Shown in pieces: positions 1 to 7,878 of a stretch of DNA of 64,000 nt. The notes beneath the pieces were generated by a model, which was not told where the DNA came from, searched no databases, and worked only from the letters and a program-made list of their open reading frames with translations. The stretch comes from Phycicoccus flavus (GTDB lineage Bacteria; Actinomycetota; Actinomycetes; Actinomycetales; Dermatophilaceae): contig NZ_SAYU02000015.1 of assembly GCF_004025965.2 (NCBI RefSeq), positions 1 to 64,000 on the forward strand. Direction: 5' to 3'. The position numbers were made by a program, and so were the translations under genes. The number at the start of each line of letters is the position of its first letter. The stretch's first letter is position 1.

Positions 1-2313
1 CGCTACCGGCTCGACGGCGACCGGCTCCAGCTGCTGGCCCACCACCTGCTCCTGGACGCGGACTCGCTCGCCGCCCTCGTCGCCGACCTCGACGGGCACC
101 TCGCGGGTCGGGACCCGGCCGCCGCGCCCGAGTGGCCGTGGGACCCGGCCGACGGCGGGGCACCCGGCCCCCGCCCCCTCCCGCAGCCCGCGGCCGGTGC
201 CGGCCTCTCGTCCGGCTCCGGCACGCCGTGCGGCGGAGAGCCGGTCCCGGCGCGTCGCCCGGCCCCGGGGACGCACGCGCACGCCCGCATCCCGTCCGAG
301 CACGCCGACCGGCTCGCCGCCGCGGCGCGGACCTGCGGCGTCACCCCGTTCGCCCTGCACTGGGCGGCCGCGGCCCGGGTCGCCGCCGCCACCGCGGGCC
401 CGGACGGCACGACGCTCGGTGCGGTCGTCAGCGAGCGGCTGATGCAGAGCCCGCCGCGTCGCAGCGGGAACGCGACCGCGCACCTGTCGGTGCGGATCGG
501 GGACCACGGCGGTGGCGCGGCACACGTGCGCGGCAGCTTCGAGGACTTCGTCGCGACGTGGCGGGGCCGGCGCGCCGCGGCGGGACCGGTACCCGACCAG
601 CTGCTCGTCTCGCTGGCCGCCGCCCCCTCCGCCCGGGGTCTGCAGCGGGTGCGGCGGGTGACCCTCGGGGACTACGTCGTCAAGTACCCGCGGCACGTCC
701 AGGTGCAGGTGGTGGGGGGTGAGGTCGTCGTCGAGGCCTACGCGGAGACCGGGGGTGGGGCGCTGCTCGCCGCACACCTGGACGCACTCGACGCCGTCGT
801 GGCCGAGTGCGTCGGAGGGGCCGCCCCGGTCGCTCCCGCGTCGGACGCTCCACCGGCCCTCGCGCTGTCGAGCACCGGACCGCCCGGGACGCCGGAGCCC
901 CTTGCTGCGGTCGACCGCGTCGTCGGGGCCGCACCGGACACCGCGCTGCGCGACCTCGGGATCACCTCGTTCGACGTCCTCACCCTGCTCGACGACCTCG
1001 GCCGGCGGTTCGGGCTGCGGGCCGGCGTCGAGGACTTCTACCGCTGGACGACGGCCGGGGAGGTCCAGGGCGCCGTCGCCGCGGTGGCGGCCGGACCCCG
1101 GCCCGCCCACCCCGACGGTCGCGGCCACGCGGCGGGTGGGACGGACGGGTCGGTCGAAGGCGTCGTCCTCCCGCACCTGCGCGACATCTTCGTCGACGCG
1201 GTCCGGCACGAGGCCGGCGACCCCTACGCCGTCGAGTGCGCCGTCGTCCTCGACCCGCGCGTGGTCACCACGGACGTCGACGCCGTCGCCGCCGCCCTGA
1301 CCCAGGTGCTTCGCCGGCACGACGGCCTCACCGCCGGGGTCGGCTTCGGGCCCGCGGGCGTGGAGCTGACGCCGGGAGCGGTCCCCGTGCCGGTCCGACG
1401 CGTCACCGCCGACCACTGGGACGAGGTGCGCGATCCCCGGCCGCTGCGCGTCCGCCGCCCGACGCACCTGGCGGACGTCGCCGTCTGCCGCGTCGGGGAC
1501 GAGGTGGGGGTGTACCTCGACGTCCACCACCTGCTGCTCGACGGCACCGGTCTCGGCGTCCTGCTCGAGGACCTGGCCCGCACGCTGCGGGGCGAGGACC
1601 CCGTCCCGGGTGCGCGCTGGTCCGAGGTCGCGCCCGCCCTGGCGCGCTCGCAGGCACGCGCCCGACAGGTCTGGGCCGATCTCCCGGCGCCCGCCGGCGC
1701 CCGCCCGGTGGGCCGGCCCGGGACGGTGCGCGGCGGCCACGTCCGGCACCGGGTGCCCTGGGGCCGGCGCGACGACGGGCCGTGGGACTTCGCCGACACC
1801 CTCGAGGACCTCACCGGGCTCGTCGCGGAGTTCACCGGCCAACGCCGTGGGGTGGTCGGCTCCGTGCACCACGGCCGGACCGTCCCGGGGGCGGACCGCC
1901 TCGTCGGGGGGCTGGCCCGCGTGCTGCCGGCGCACTTCGACCTCGACGACCCGCGGGTCGTCCGTGACACCGCCGCCCGGCTCCGGGCCGGCCAGGCGCT
2001 CACCGCCGCCGACCTGCCGGACGGCACCGTCGTCGGAGCGACGCGCGGCGAGCCGCTGCCCGTCGTCGTCCACGCCCTCCGGGACGACGGCTCCCTGCCC
2101 TCCGGGCTGTCGCGCCGGGTGGACTTCCCCGCCCTCACCAAGTTCGGCGTCCTGCTCACGCTGTGCGTCGGCGAGCGCGAGGACGTCCTCGAGGTCACCC
2201 TCTCGAGCGACCTCTACTCGGCCGCGGACGCCGACCGGCTCGCCGCGCTCGCCGCGGCCCACGACCCCGGCCGGCGGCGCCGCGCGCCCGAGCCGGTCCG
2301 GAGCGCCCCGTGA
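1..2313 (+). CDS. NRPS-type protein, C-carrier-C, 5' end outside window
   Basis: The reading frame is open from base 1, so the start lies left of the window; 770 codons are visible. The first visible domain is the middle and end of a condensation-type domain with the active-site variant HHLLLDADS (codons 14-22), where the usual HHxxxDG has DA in place of DG. A carrier domain follows, with LGITSFD and the phosphopantetheine serine near codon 323. A second condensation-type domain has an intact HHLLLDG at codons 509-515 and runs to the C terminus. No adenylation domain is visible. Such proteins join acyl or peptidyl groups held on carriers. The stop overlaps the GTG start of the next gene, so the two are co-transcribed. 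The order of domains is clear; the bond formed and the substrates are unknown. Confidence 0.8.
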   Translation, partial: RYRLDGDRLQLLAHHLLLDADSLAALVADLDGHLAGRDPAAAPEWPWDPADGGAPGPRPLPQPAAGAGLSSGSGTPCGGEPVPARRPAPGTHAHARIPSEHADRLAAAARTCGVTPFALHWAAAARVAAATAGPDGTTLGAVVSERLMQSPPRRSGNATAHLSVRIGDHGGGAAHVRGSFEDFVATWRGRRAAAGPVPDQLLVSLAAAPSARGLQRVRRVTLGDYVVKYPRHVQVQVVGGEVVVEAYAETGGGALLAAHLDALDAVVAECVGGAAPVAPASDAPPALALSSTGPPGTPEPLAAVDRVVGAAPDTALRDLGITSFDVLTLLDDLGRRFGLRAGVEDFYRWTTAGEVQGAVAAVAAGPRPAHPDGRGHAAGGTDGSVEGVVLPHLRDIFVDAVRHEAGDPYAVECAVVLDPRVVTTDVDAVAAALTQVLRRHDGLTAGVGFGPAGVELTPGAVPVPVRRVTADHWDEVRDPRPLRVRRPTHLADVAVCRVGDEVGVYLDVHHLLLDGTGLGVLLEDLARTLRGEDPVPGARWSEVAPALARSQARARQVWADLPAPAGARPVGRPGTVRGGHVRHRVPWGRRDDGPWDFADTLEDLTGLVAEFTGQRRGVVGSVHHGRTVPGADRLVGGLARVLPAHFDLDDPRVVRDTAARLRAGQALTAADLPDGTVVGATRGEPLPVVVHALRDDGSLPSGLSRRVDFPALTKFGVLLTLCVGEREDVLEVTLSSDLYSAADADRLAALAAAHDPGRRRRAPEPVRSAP

Positions 2314-3449
2314 CCACGGCCACGGCCACGACCACGCCGGCGCCGGGCGGGGTGACGGTGCCGATGACCGCGGTGCAGCGGCTGATGTTCGTCGCCCAGG
2401 GCCGCCCCGCCTACCGGCTGCCGTTCCTCTACCGGCTGCCCGACGACGCGGGCTCCGACTGGGCCCGGGACCGGCTGCACGGCCTGCTGCTCTCGAGCCC
2501 GGCGCTGCTGGCCCGCTTCGGCTACGACCCCGCGACCGACCGGTTCACCCAGCGCCACGCCCCCGAGCTCCTCGGCTCGCTCGAGGTCCCCGACGTCGGC
2601 GAGGTGGCGGACCCGGAGTCGGAGTGCGCCGACCCGGCCCACCAGCCCGACCTGCGCCGCGGCCTGCCGCTCACCGCGAGGTTCCTGCGCCACGGGGGCC
2701 GTCCGCTGCTCCATGTCGAGTACCACCACCTGGCGCTGGACGGCATCGGGGCGGCGGTGGTCGAGGAGCGCCTCCTCGGGCGGGTCGTGCCGGACCCGGA
2801 CGACCCCGCCGAGGCGTTCGCCGCCTACGAGCGGGTCGCCGCCGCCGAGCGCTCCCGCCCCGTCCGGCGTCCGCCCAGCACCCGTCCGGACCCGCCGCCG
2901 GCACCGGAGCCGCGGCTGCGCCGGGCCCACCGGGAGGTGGCGACCCATCAGGTGAGGAGCCGCGCGCGGGCCCTGCGGGTCTTCCCACGCGTCCTCCTCC
3001 AGGCCGCGGTCGAGGACTGGCTCGCCTCAAGGTGGCCGGGGACCGGCTACGCGTCGGTGTCGACCTGGCGGTGGACCCTCGGGCTCGAGGGCGCGGTGGG
3101 CAACCTGCCCGCCCTGCTCGCCCACGAGCCGCCGCCCGCGGCCGGCCACGCGGCGCTGGCCCGCGCCCTCATGGCCACCGGCGCCGACCCGACGATCGGC
3201 CCGGACCGGGTGCTCGCGGACCACGCCGACGTCGTCGTGTCCTACGAGGACTTCGGCTTCGCCCGCGGCCGCTACGTGCCGGTCGACACCCACCCCCGCT
3301 TCGGCCTCTACGTCCGGATCGTCGCCCGCCGGGATCTGGTCGAGCTGCACACCGAGACCGACCGGCGCCTCGTCGGCGACGACGACGCCGACTCCCTCCT
3401 CGACCACCTCGTCGAGGCGACCACGACCCCCCTCGAGGAGGACCGATGA
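2310..3449 (+). CDS. Free-standing condensation-domain-like protein
   Basis: This 379-residue protein is about the size of a single NRPS condensation domain and holds nothing else. HHLALDG at about residues 139-145 matches the catalytic HHxxxDG. The N-terminal stretch MTAVQRLMF resembles the start of condensation domains. The GTG start at 2310 overlaps the previous stop, and the next ATG overlaps this stop, so translation is probably coupled. A lone condensation domain must act in trans on carrier-bound partners, for example the A-PCP protein encoded next. It could make an amide or an ester bond, or act as an acyltransferase; the sequence does not decide. Confidence 0.72.
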   Translation: MTTATATTTPAPGGVTVPMTAVQRLMFVAQGRPAYRLPFLYRLPDDAGSDWARDRLHGLLLSSPALLARFGYDPATDRFTQRHAPELLGSLEVPDVGEVADPESECADPAHQPDLRRGLPLTARFLRHGGRPLLHVEYHHLALDGIGAAVVEERLLGRVVPDPDDPAEAFAAYERVAAAERSRPVRRPPSTRPDPPPAPEPRLRRAHREVATHQVRSRARALRVFPRVLLQAAVEDWLASRWPGTGYASVSTWRWTLGLEGAVGNLPALLAHEPPPAAGHAALARALMATGADPTIGPDRVLADHADVVVSYEDFGFARGRYVPVDTHPRFGLYVRIVARRDLVELHTETDRRLVGDDDADSLLDHLVEATTTPLEEDR

Positions 3450-5125
3450 CCGCCACCGCCGTCCCCACGTCCGCGGCACCGTCCCGCGGCACCGACCGGC
3501 CCGCCGGCGCGCCCACCGCCCCGGCCGGCCCGGTCTCCGAGCGGCTGACCGCCGCGACCGCCGGCCGCGGGGCCGAGACCGTGCTGCAGTCCGCCCGCGG
3601 CAGCTGGTCCGGCGCCGAGCTGGACCGCGTGACCCGGACGGTCGCCGCCGGCCTGCGGGCCATGGGCGCCGGCCGGGACACGGTGGTCGAGCTGCACACC
3701 GACGACCACGTCGAGGCCGTCGTCCTCATGGTCGCGACCCTGCGGGCCGGCGCCGCCTTCTGCGTCGTGCCGCCCTCGTACCCGCCCGCCCGGGTCGCGG
3801 CCATCCGGGCCCGGACCCGGCCGGTCGTCGTCCTCGACGGCCTCGCCGACGCCCTGGCCCTGCCCGGCGACCCCGACGCCGGGCTCCCGGTGCGCGGCGA
3901 CGACGACCTCGCGTACGTCATCTTCACCTCGGGCAGCACCGGCGACCCCAAGGCCGTCGAGATCACCGACCGGTGCGTGCGTCACCTCGCCGACCAGCCG
4001 GGCATCTACCCCGGCCGGACCGTCGCGCACCTGGCGGCCCTGCAGTTCGACGCCTGCATCTACGAGATCCTCGGGGGCCTGCTCAACGGCCTCACCGTCC
4101 GCGTCCTCGACACCGACGACGTCATGGACCGTCACCGTGCGCCCGTCGCGCTGAGGGGCGTCGACGTCCTGTTCGTCACCACCCAGGTGTTCAACCTCCT
4201 GGTCGACCGCTCGCCGGAGGCGCTGGACGCCGTCGAGCTCGTCGTCTTCGGGGGCGAGCGGGTCTCCCCCCGGCACGTGCGCGCCGCGCTCGGCCGCTGC
4301 CGGGTGGTCCACGCCTACGGCCCGACGGAGACGACGGTGTTCGCGACGCTGCACGAGGTGCAGGAGGTGCCCGACGGCGCCGACGTGCCGATCGGCACCG
4401 GGCTGGTCGGCTCCTGCCTCCACGTGCTCGCCGACGACGGGACCGAGGTCGTCCCCGGCGTCCCGGGAGAGCTCGTCATCGGTGGCACCGGCCTCATGCG
4501 CGGCTACCGCGACCAGCCGGAGGCCACGGCCGCCGCCCTCGTCGGGCTGCACGGCGCGCCGCACTACCGCTCGGGCGACCTCGTGACGGCCGACGCCGCC
4601 GGCGTCGTCACCTTCGTCGCGCGCAAGGACCGCCAGCTCAAGGTCTCCGGGCACCGGGTGGACCCGGCCGAGATCGAGCAGGAGGCGCTCGGCTACACCG
4701 CCCCGGACGGTCGCTCGGCGCGCAGCGCGCTCGTCGTCGGCGACGAGGGCCGGCTGCGCCTCTTCGTCACCGGGTGCACCGACCTGCGCGGACTGCGCGC
4801 CCACCTGCGGGCGCGGCTGCCGCGCTACCTCGTGCCGGTCGTCACGGCGGTGGGCTTCCTGCCGCTGACCCGCAACGGCAAGACCGACGTCACGGCCCTC
4901 CTGGCCCGCGCCCGCGCGACGACCCCGGCCGAGGAGCGGGCCCGCGAGGTGTTCGCCGCCGTCGTCCCGGAGATCGAGGACCCGGGTGCCACCTTCCTCG
5001 AGCTCGGCGGCGACTCGATCCTCGCCATGGACGCGGTCTGGCGCCTCGACGGGCTCGGGGTGCTCGTCGACATGGCGGCCCTGCTCACCGCGCCGCTGGA
5101 GGAGGTGCTGCGTGATGTCCGGTGA
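3446..5125 (+). CDS. Free-standing NRPS adenylation-PCP protein
   Basis: This 559-residue protein selects an amino or carboxylic acid, activates it with ATP and loads it on its own carrier. Visible adenylation motifs in order are FTSGSTGDPK (about residues 160-169), FDACIYE, YGPTETT, YRSGDLV, KVSGHRVDPAEIE and NGKTD. The carrier has FLELGGDSI with the pantetheine serine near residue 524. Manual alignment to GrsA gives a rough specificity code of D-A-Y-F-V-G-A-V-F. Asp235 is kept, so an alpha-amino acid is likely and the pocket looks hydrophobic, but no amino acid can be assigned. It has no condensation domain of its own and sits between two lone condensation proteins. Start and stop overlap both neighbours. 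Confidence 0.88.
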   Translation: MTATAVPTSAAPSRGTDRPAGAPTAPAGPVSERLTAATAGRGAETVLQSARGSWSGAELDRVTRTVAAGLRAMGAGRDTVVELHTDDHVEAVVLMVATLRAGAAFCVVPPSYPPARVAAIRARTRPVVVLDGLADALALPGDPDAGLPVRGDDDLAYVIFTSGSTGDPKAVEITDRCVRHLADQPGIYPGRTVAHLAALQFDACIYEILGGLLNGLTVRVLDTDDVMDRHRAPVALRGVDVLFVTTQVFNLLVDRSPEALDAVELVVFGGERVSPRHVRAALGRCRVVHAYGPTETTVFATLHEVQEVPDGADVPIGTGLVGSCLHVLADDGTEVVPGVPGELVIGGTGLMRGYRDQPEATAAALVGLHGAPHYRSGDLVTADAAGVVTFVARKDRQLKVSGHRVDPAEIEQEALGYTAPDGRSARSALVVGDEGRLRLFVTGCTDLRGLRAHLRARLPRYLVPVVTAVGFLPLTRNGKTDVTALLARARATTPAEERAREVFAAVVPEIEDPGATFLELGGDSILAMDAVWRLDGLGVLVDMAALLTAPLEEVLRDVR

Positions 5126-6404
5126 GCCCGCCGGGGTCGCCGGACCGGCCCCCGAGGTCACCGGCGCCGAGCGCGACGTCGTCGTGGCCTGCCTGGTCAG
5201 CGACGAGCCGGCGACGTACAACGTCCCGGTCCACGTCCGCTTCGAGAAGCCGGTCGACCCGGCCCGCCTGCGCGACGCGGTGGCGGCGGTCCTGGTGGCC
5301 TCGCCCACGCTGCGCCGGACCTACGTCCGCGACGGCCGCCGGATCCGTCGGGGTCCGGCCGCGACACCCGTGGTGGACCTGCTCCGGATCGCTCCCGCGG
5401 ACCTCGACACCGTCGCCCGGGCCCGCCGGGTGCGCGTCCTGGACCCCGTCCTCGTCCGGGCCGCGGTCTGCGAGGTCGCGTCGGGGACCGGTCCGCCGCA
5501 GGTCTGGCTGCACCTCAACGCCCACCACGCCCTCGTCGACGGCATCGGGCTGGTCCACGTCCTGCGGGCGGTGCTCGACACCTACCGCACCGGGACCCTC
5601 GTCGTCCCCGACGAGCCGTGCGCGCCCGAGGGGAGCGACCGGACCGTCCGTCCGGTGCGACCGTCCCCCGCGGCGCTGCCCGGACCGCGGGTCGACGCCG
5701 ACGTCGACGAGCGGTCGGCGCAGGCCTTCCTCGCCGCGCTCGCCGCCCTGCGGGTACCGGGGACGGGCGTCGGCGTCGTGCGGCGCGACCTCACCGTCCC
5801 GGGGACGCCGACCTACGCGAGCACCCTGGCCGCCCTCGTCCCCGCCCTCGGGCTCTGGTGCGACATCGACGTCGTCGTGGTCTCCTCGGGCCTGGCCGGG
5901 CGGACCCCGGCCGACGCCCGCGCCGTCGGCAGCTTCGTGCGGCTGGAGCCGCTGGCGCTCGACCTCGACGCCTGGGTCGACCTCGGCCCGCGGGAAGTGC
6001 TGGCCGGTGTGGGCCGGCTCGCGGCCACGCTCGCCCTGCGCTCCGTCGCGCCTGCGCCACCCCCTCGCCGCGGGTTGGTGCGGCGGGCCGAGGTCGGCGT
6101 GGTCCTGGACTACAAGCGCGAGTCCCTCGTCCCGCAGACGCTCGACGCGAGCCTCGGCGCGCACCTCGTCGAGGACGGAACCTACGTCGACTGCAAGTAC
6201 GACCTGCACGTCAGCGTCCACCAGACCGGAGCCGGGCAGCAGCTCACGCTCACGGGCCGCGACCTCCCGGTGTCCGTCCTGGGGCGTCTCGCGGATCTGT
6301 ACCTCCAGCAGCTGCGCCTCGGCGCGCTGCGCGCCCTTCCGGCGACGGGCCCCCTCGCCCGGCGCCACGACCCCGACCGACCGGCCGTGCCGGTGCCGGC
6401 CTGA
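5115..6404 (+). CDS. Second free-standing condensation-domain-like protein
   Basis: This 429-residue protein has the condensation motif as HHALVDG (about residues 137-143), with both histidines and the aspartate present. No carrier or adenylation domain is seen. GTG at 5112 is an equally possible start one codon upstream; both lie inside the last codons of the A-PCP gene. With the preceding lone condensation protein it flanks the A-PCP gene, so the pair may supply the two condensation steps around one amino acid unit. That role is inferred from gene order only. Confidence 0.7.
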   Translation: MSGEPAGVAGPAPEVTGAERDVVVACLVSDEPATYNVPVHVRFEKPVDPARLRDAVAAVLVASPTLRRTYVRDGRRIRRGPAATPVVDLLRIAPADLDTVARARRVRVLDPVLVRAAVCEVASGTGPPQVWLHLNAHHALVDGIGLVHVLRAVLDTYRTGTLVVPDEPCAPEGSDRTVRPVRPSPAALPGPRVDADVDERSAQAFLAALAALRVPGTGVGVVRRDLTVPGTPTYASTLAALVPALGLWCDIDVVVVSSGLAGRTPADARAVGSFVRLEPLALDLDAWVDLGPREVLAGVGRLAATLALRSVAPAPPPRRGLVRRAEVGVVLDYKRESLVPQTLDASLGAHLVEDGTYVDCKYDLHVSVHQTGAGQQLTLTGRDLPVSVLGRLADLYLQQLRLGALRALPATGPLARRHDPDRPAVPVPA

Positions 6405-6421
6405 CCACCCAGGAGCCCCCC

Positions 6422-6694
6422 GTGACCACATCGCCCGCCGTCCGGACCCTCACCCTCGACGAGGTCACCGACGACCTCGCCCGGATCGTCGGCACCCACG
6501 CCGACGGCGCCTGGGTCGCCCCCGACGACAACATCTTCGACCTCGGCGTGGACTCGATGAGCCTCGTGGAGATCAAGGAGGCCGTCGCCGAGCAGCTGGG
6601 GGTCGCCCTCACCTTCTCGGACTTCTTCACCCACTTCACCGTCGCCGACCTCGCGGCCGTCGTCCTCCAGCGGGCGGGGGAGGTCTCCCCGTGA
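6422..6694 (+). CDS. Free-standing acyl or peptidyl carrier protein
   Basis: This is a 90-residue single carrier. FDLGVDSMSL places the phosphopantetheine serine at about residue 45, and the sequence before and after fits the four-helix carrier fold. The GTG start has GGAG upstream. The stop overlaps the GTG of the acyltransferase gene, which suggests that the acyltransferase loads this carrier or works beside it. A discrete carrier is common in clusters where an acyltransferase works in trans. Confidence 0.88.
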   Translation: MTTSPAVRTLTLDEVTDDLARIVGTHADGAWVAPDDNIFDLGVDSMSLVEIKEAVAEQLGVALTFSDFFTHFTVADLAAVVLQRAGEVSP

Positions 6695-7860
6695 AGCTCA
6701 CCCTCCTGCTCTCCGGCCAGGGCGAGACCCCGGCCGCCGACACCGTGACGATGTGGCGGCACGACCCCGCCGCCCGGGCGGTCTGGACCGAGGCCGCCGA
6801 CGCGGTCGGCGAGCCGCTGGACCGCTGGCTCGACGAGGGCACCCCCGCCGACACCCGCCGGGCCCAGCTCCTGAGCGCGGTCGGCTCGCTCGCCACCTAC
6901 GCCGTCGTCGCCCGGGAGATCCCGGTCGCCCCGACGTTCGTCGTCGGGCACAGCGTCGGCGAAGTCGCCGCGCTCGGCATCGCCCACGGGCTGGGCCCGG
7001 CGCAGGTCGCCCGCATCGCCGAGGCCCGGGGCCGCGCCATGCTCGACGCCGTGGCCGCCGGCCCCCCGACGGGCATGCGGGCCGTCGTCGACCCGCCCGC
7101 CGACCTCGTCGGGCTCGTCGAGGCCGCCGAGGGGGTCCACGTCGCGAACCTCAACTCCGCACGCCAGGTCGTCATCAGCGGCAGCCTGGCCGGGCTGGAC
7201 GCGTTCGTCGCCGCCACCGGGCTGCGCACCGTCCCGCTCGCGGTGACCGGGGCCTTCCACACGCCGTACATGGCGCCGGCCGCGGCGGCGCTGCGCTCCG
7301 CCCTCGACGGTCTCGAGCTGCCGCCCACCTACGGCCCGACCGTCGTCGCGAACCGCACCGCGCTGCCCTACGACCGCACCGACGTGCTCGCCGAGCTCGC
7401 GGCGCAGGTCGTCTCCCCGGTCCGCTGGGCCGAGGCCGTCGGGTACGCGCACGACCACGGCAGCCAGGTGATGCTCGACCTGTCCTCCACCGGGATGCTC
7501 GCGCGGATGTCCGACCTCCCGGGCGTCACGGTCCACCGCTGCGGCACGCCGGACGGCATCGACGCCGGCCGCCGCGAGCTGCGGCACGTCATCGCCGTCG
7601 AGGGCGAGTACGACCTCGCGGCCCGGGCCCTCGGGGCCATCGTCACCACCCGCAACCTCCAGGACGACGAGGAGCTGTACCGCACGACGGTCATCCCCGC
7701 CTACCAGGAGCTGCGCGGGATGGCGAAGTCGGCGCACGCCCCGGTCGAGCGGATCCTCGAGCTCGTCGAGACCGTGCTCGTCGCCAAGGCCGTCGACCCC
7801 GCCACCCGTGAGCGCAAGCTCGCCGACCTGCGCTGGCGGGCCGCGCGGGCCGCGGCCTGA
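6691..7860 (+). CDS. Discrete (trans-acting) malonyl-type acyltransferase
   Basis: This 389-residue protein is a FabD/PKS-type acyltransferase. GHSVGE has the nucleophile Ser88, and GAFHTPYM is the second conserved block, of the form common in malonyl-specific enzymes. The two PKS proteins downstream have no internal AT, so this enzyme is the obvious source of their extender units. FabD-like proteins usually end near residue 310; this one continues for about 90 residues of charged helical sequence with no motif I recognise, perhaps for docking. The start is a GTG overlapping the carrier gene. Malonyl specificity is likely, not proven. Confidence 0.87.
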   Translation: MKLTLLLSGQGETPAADTVTMWRHDPAARAVWTEAADAVGEPLDRWLDEGTPADTRRAQLLSAVGSLATYAVVAREIPVAPTFVVGHSVGEVAALGIAHGLGPAQVARIAEARGRAMLDAVAAGPPTGMRAVVDPPADLVGLVEAAEGVHVANLNSARQVVISGSLAGLDAFVAATGLRTVPLAVTGAFHTPYMAPAAAALRSALDGLELPPTYGPTVVANRTALPYDRTDVLAELAAQVVSPVRWAEAVGYAHDHGSQVMLDLSSTGMLARMSDLPGVTVHRCGTPDGIDAGRRELRHVIAVEGEYDLAARALGAIVTTRNLQDDEELYRTTVIPAYQELRGMAKSAHAPVERILELVETVLVAKAVDPATRERKLADLRWRAARAAA

Positions 7861-7878
7861 GAGGACCGGAGCACCCCC

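Noticed and set aside
442-2313. ATG at 442 as start of the first gene
   Set aside because: The frame is open to base 1 and contains a condensation motif at codons 14-22, so the gene is truncated by the window.
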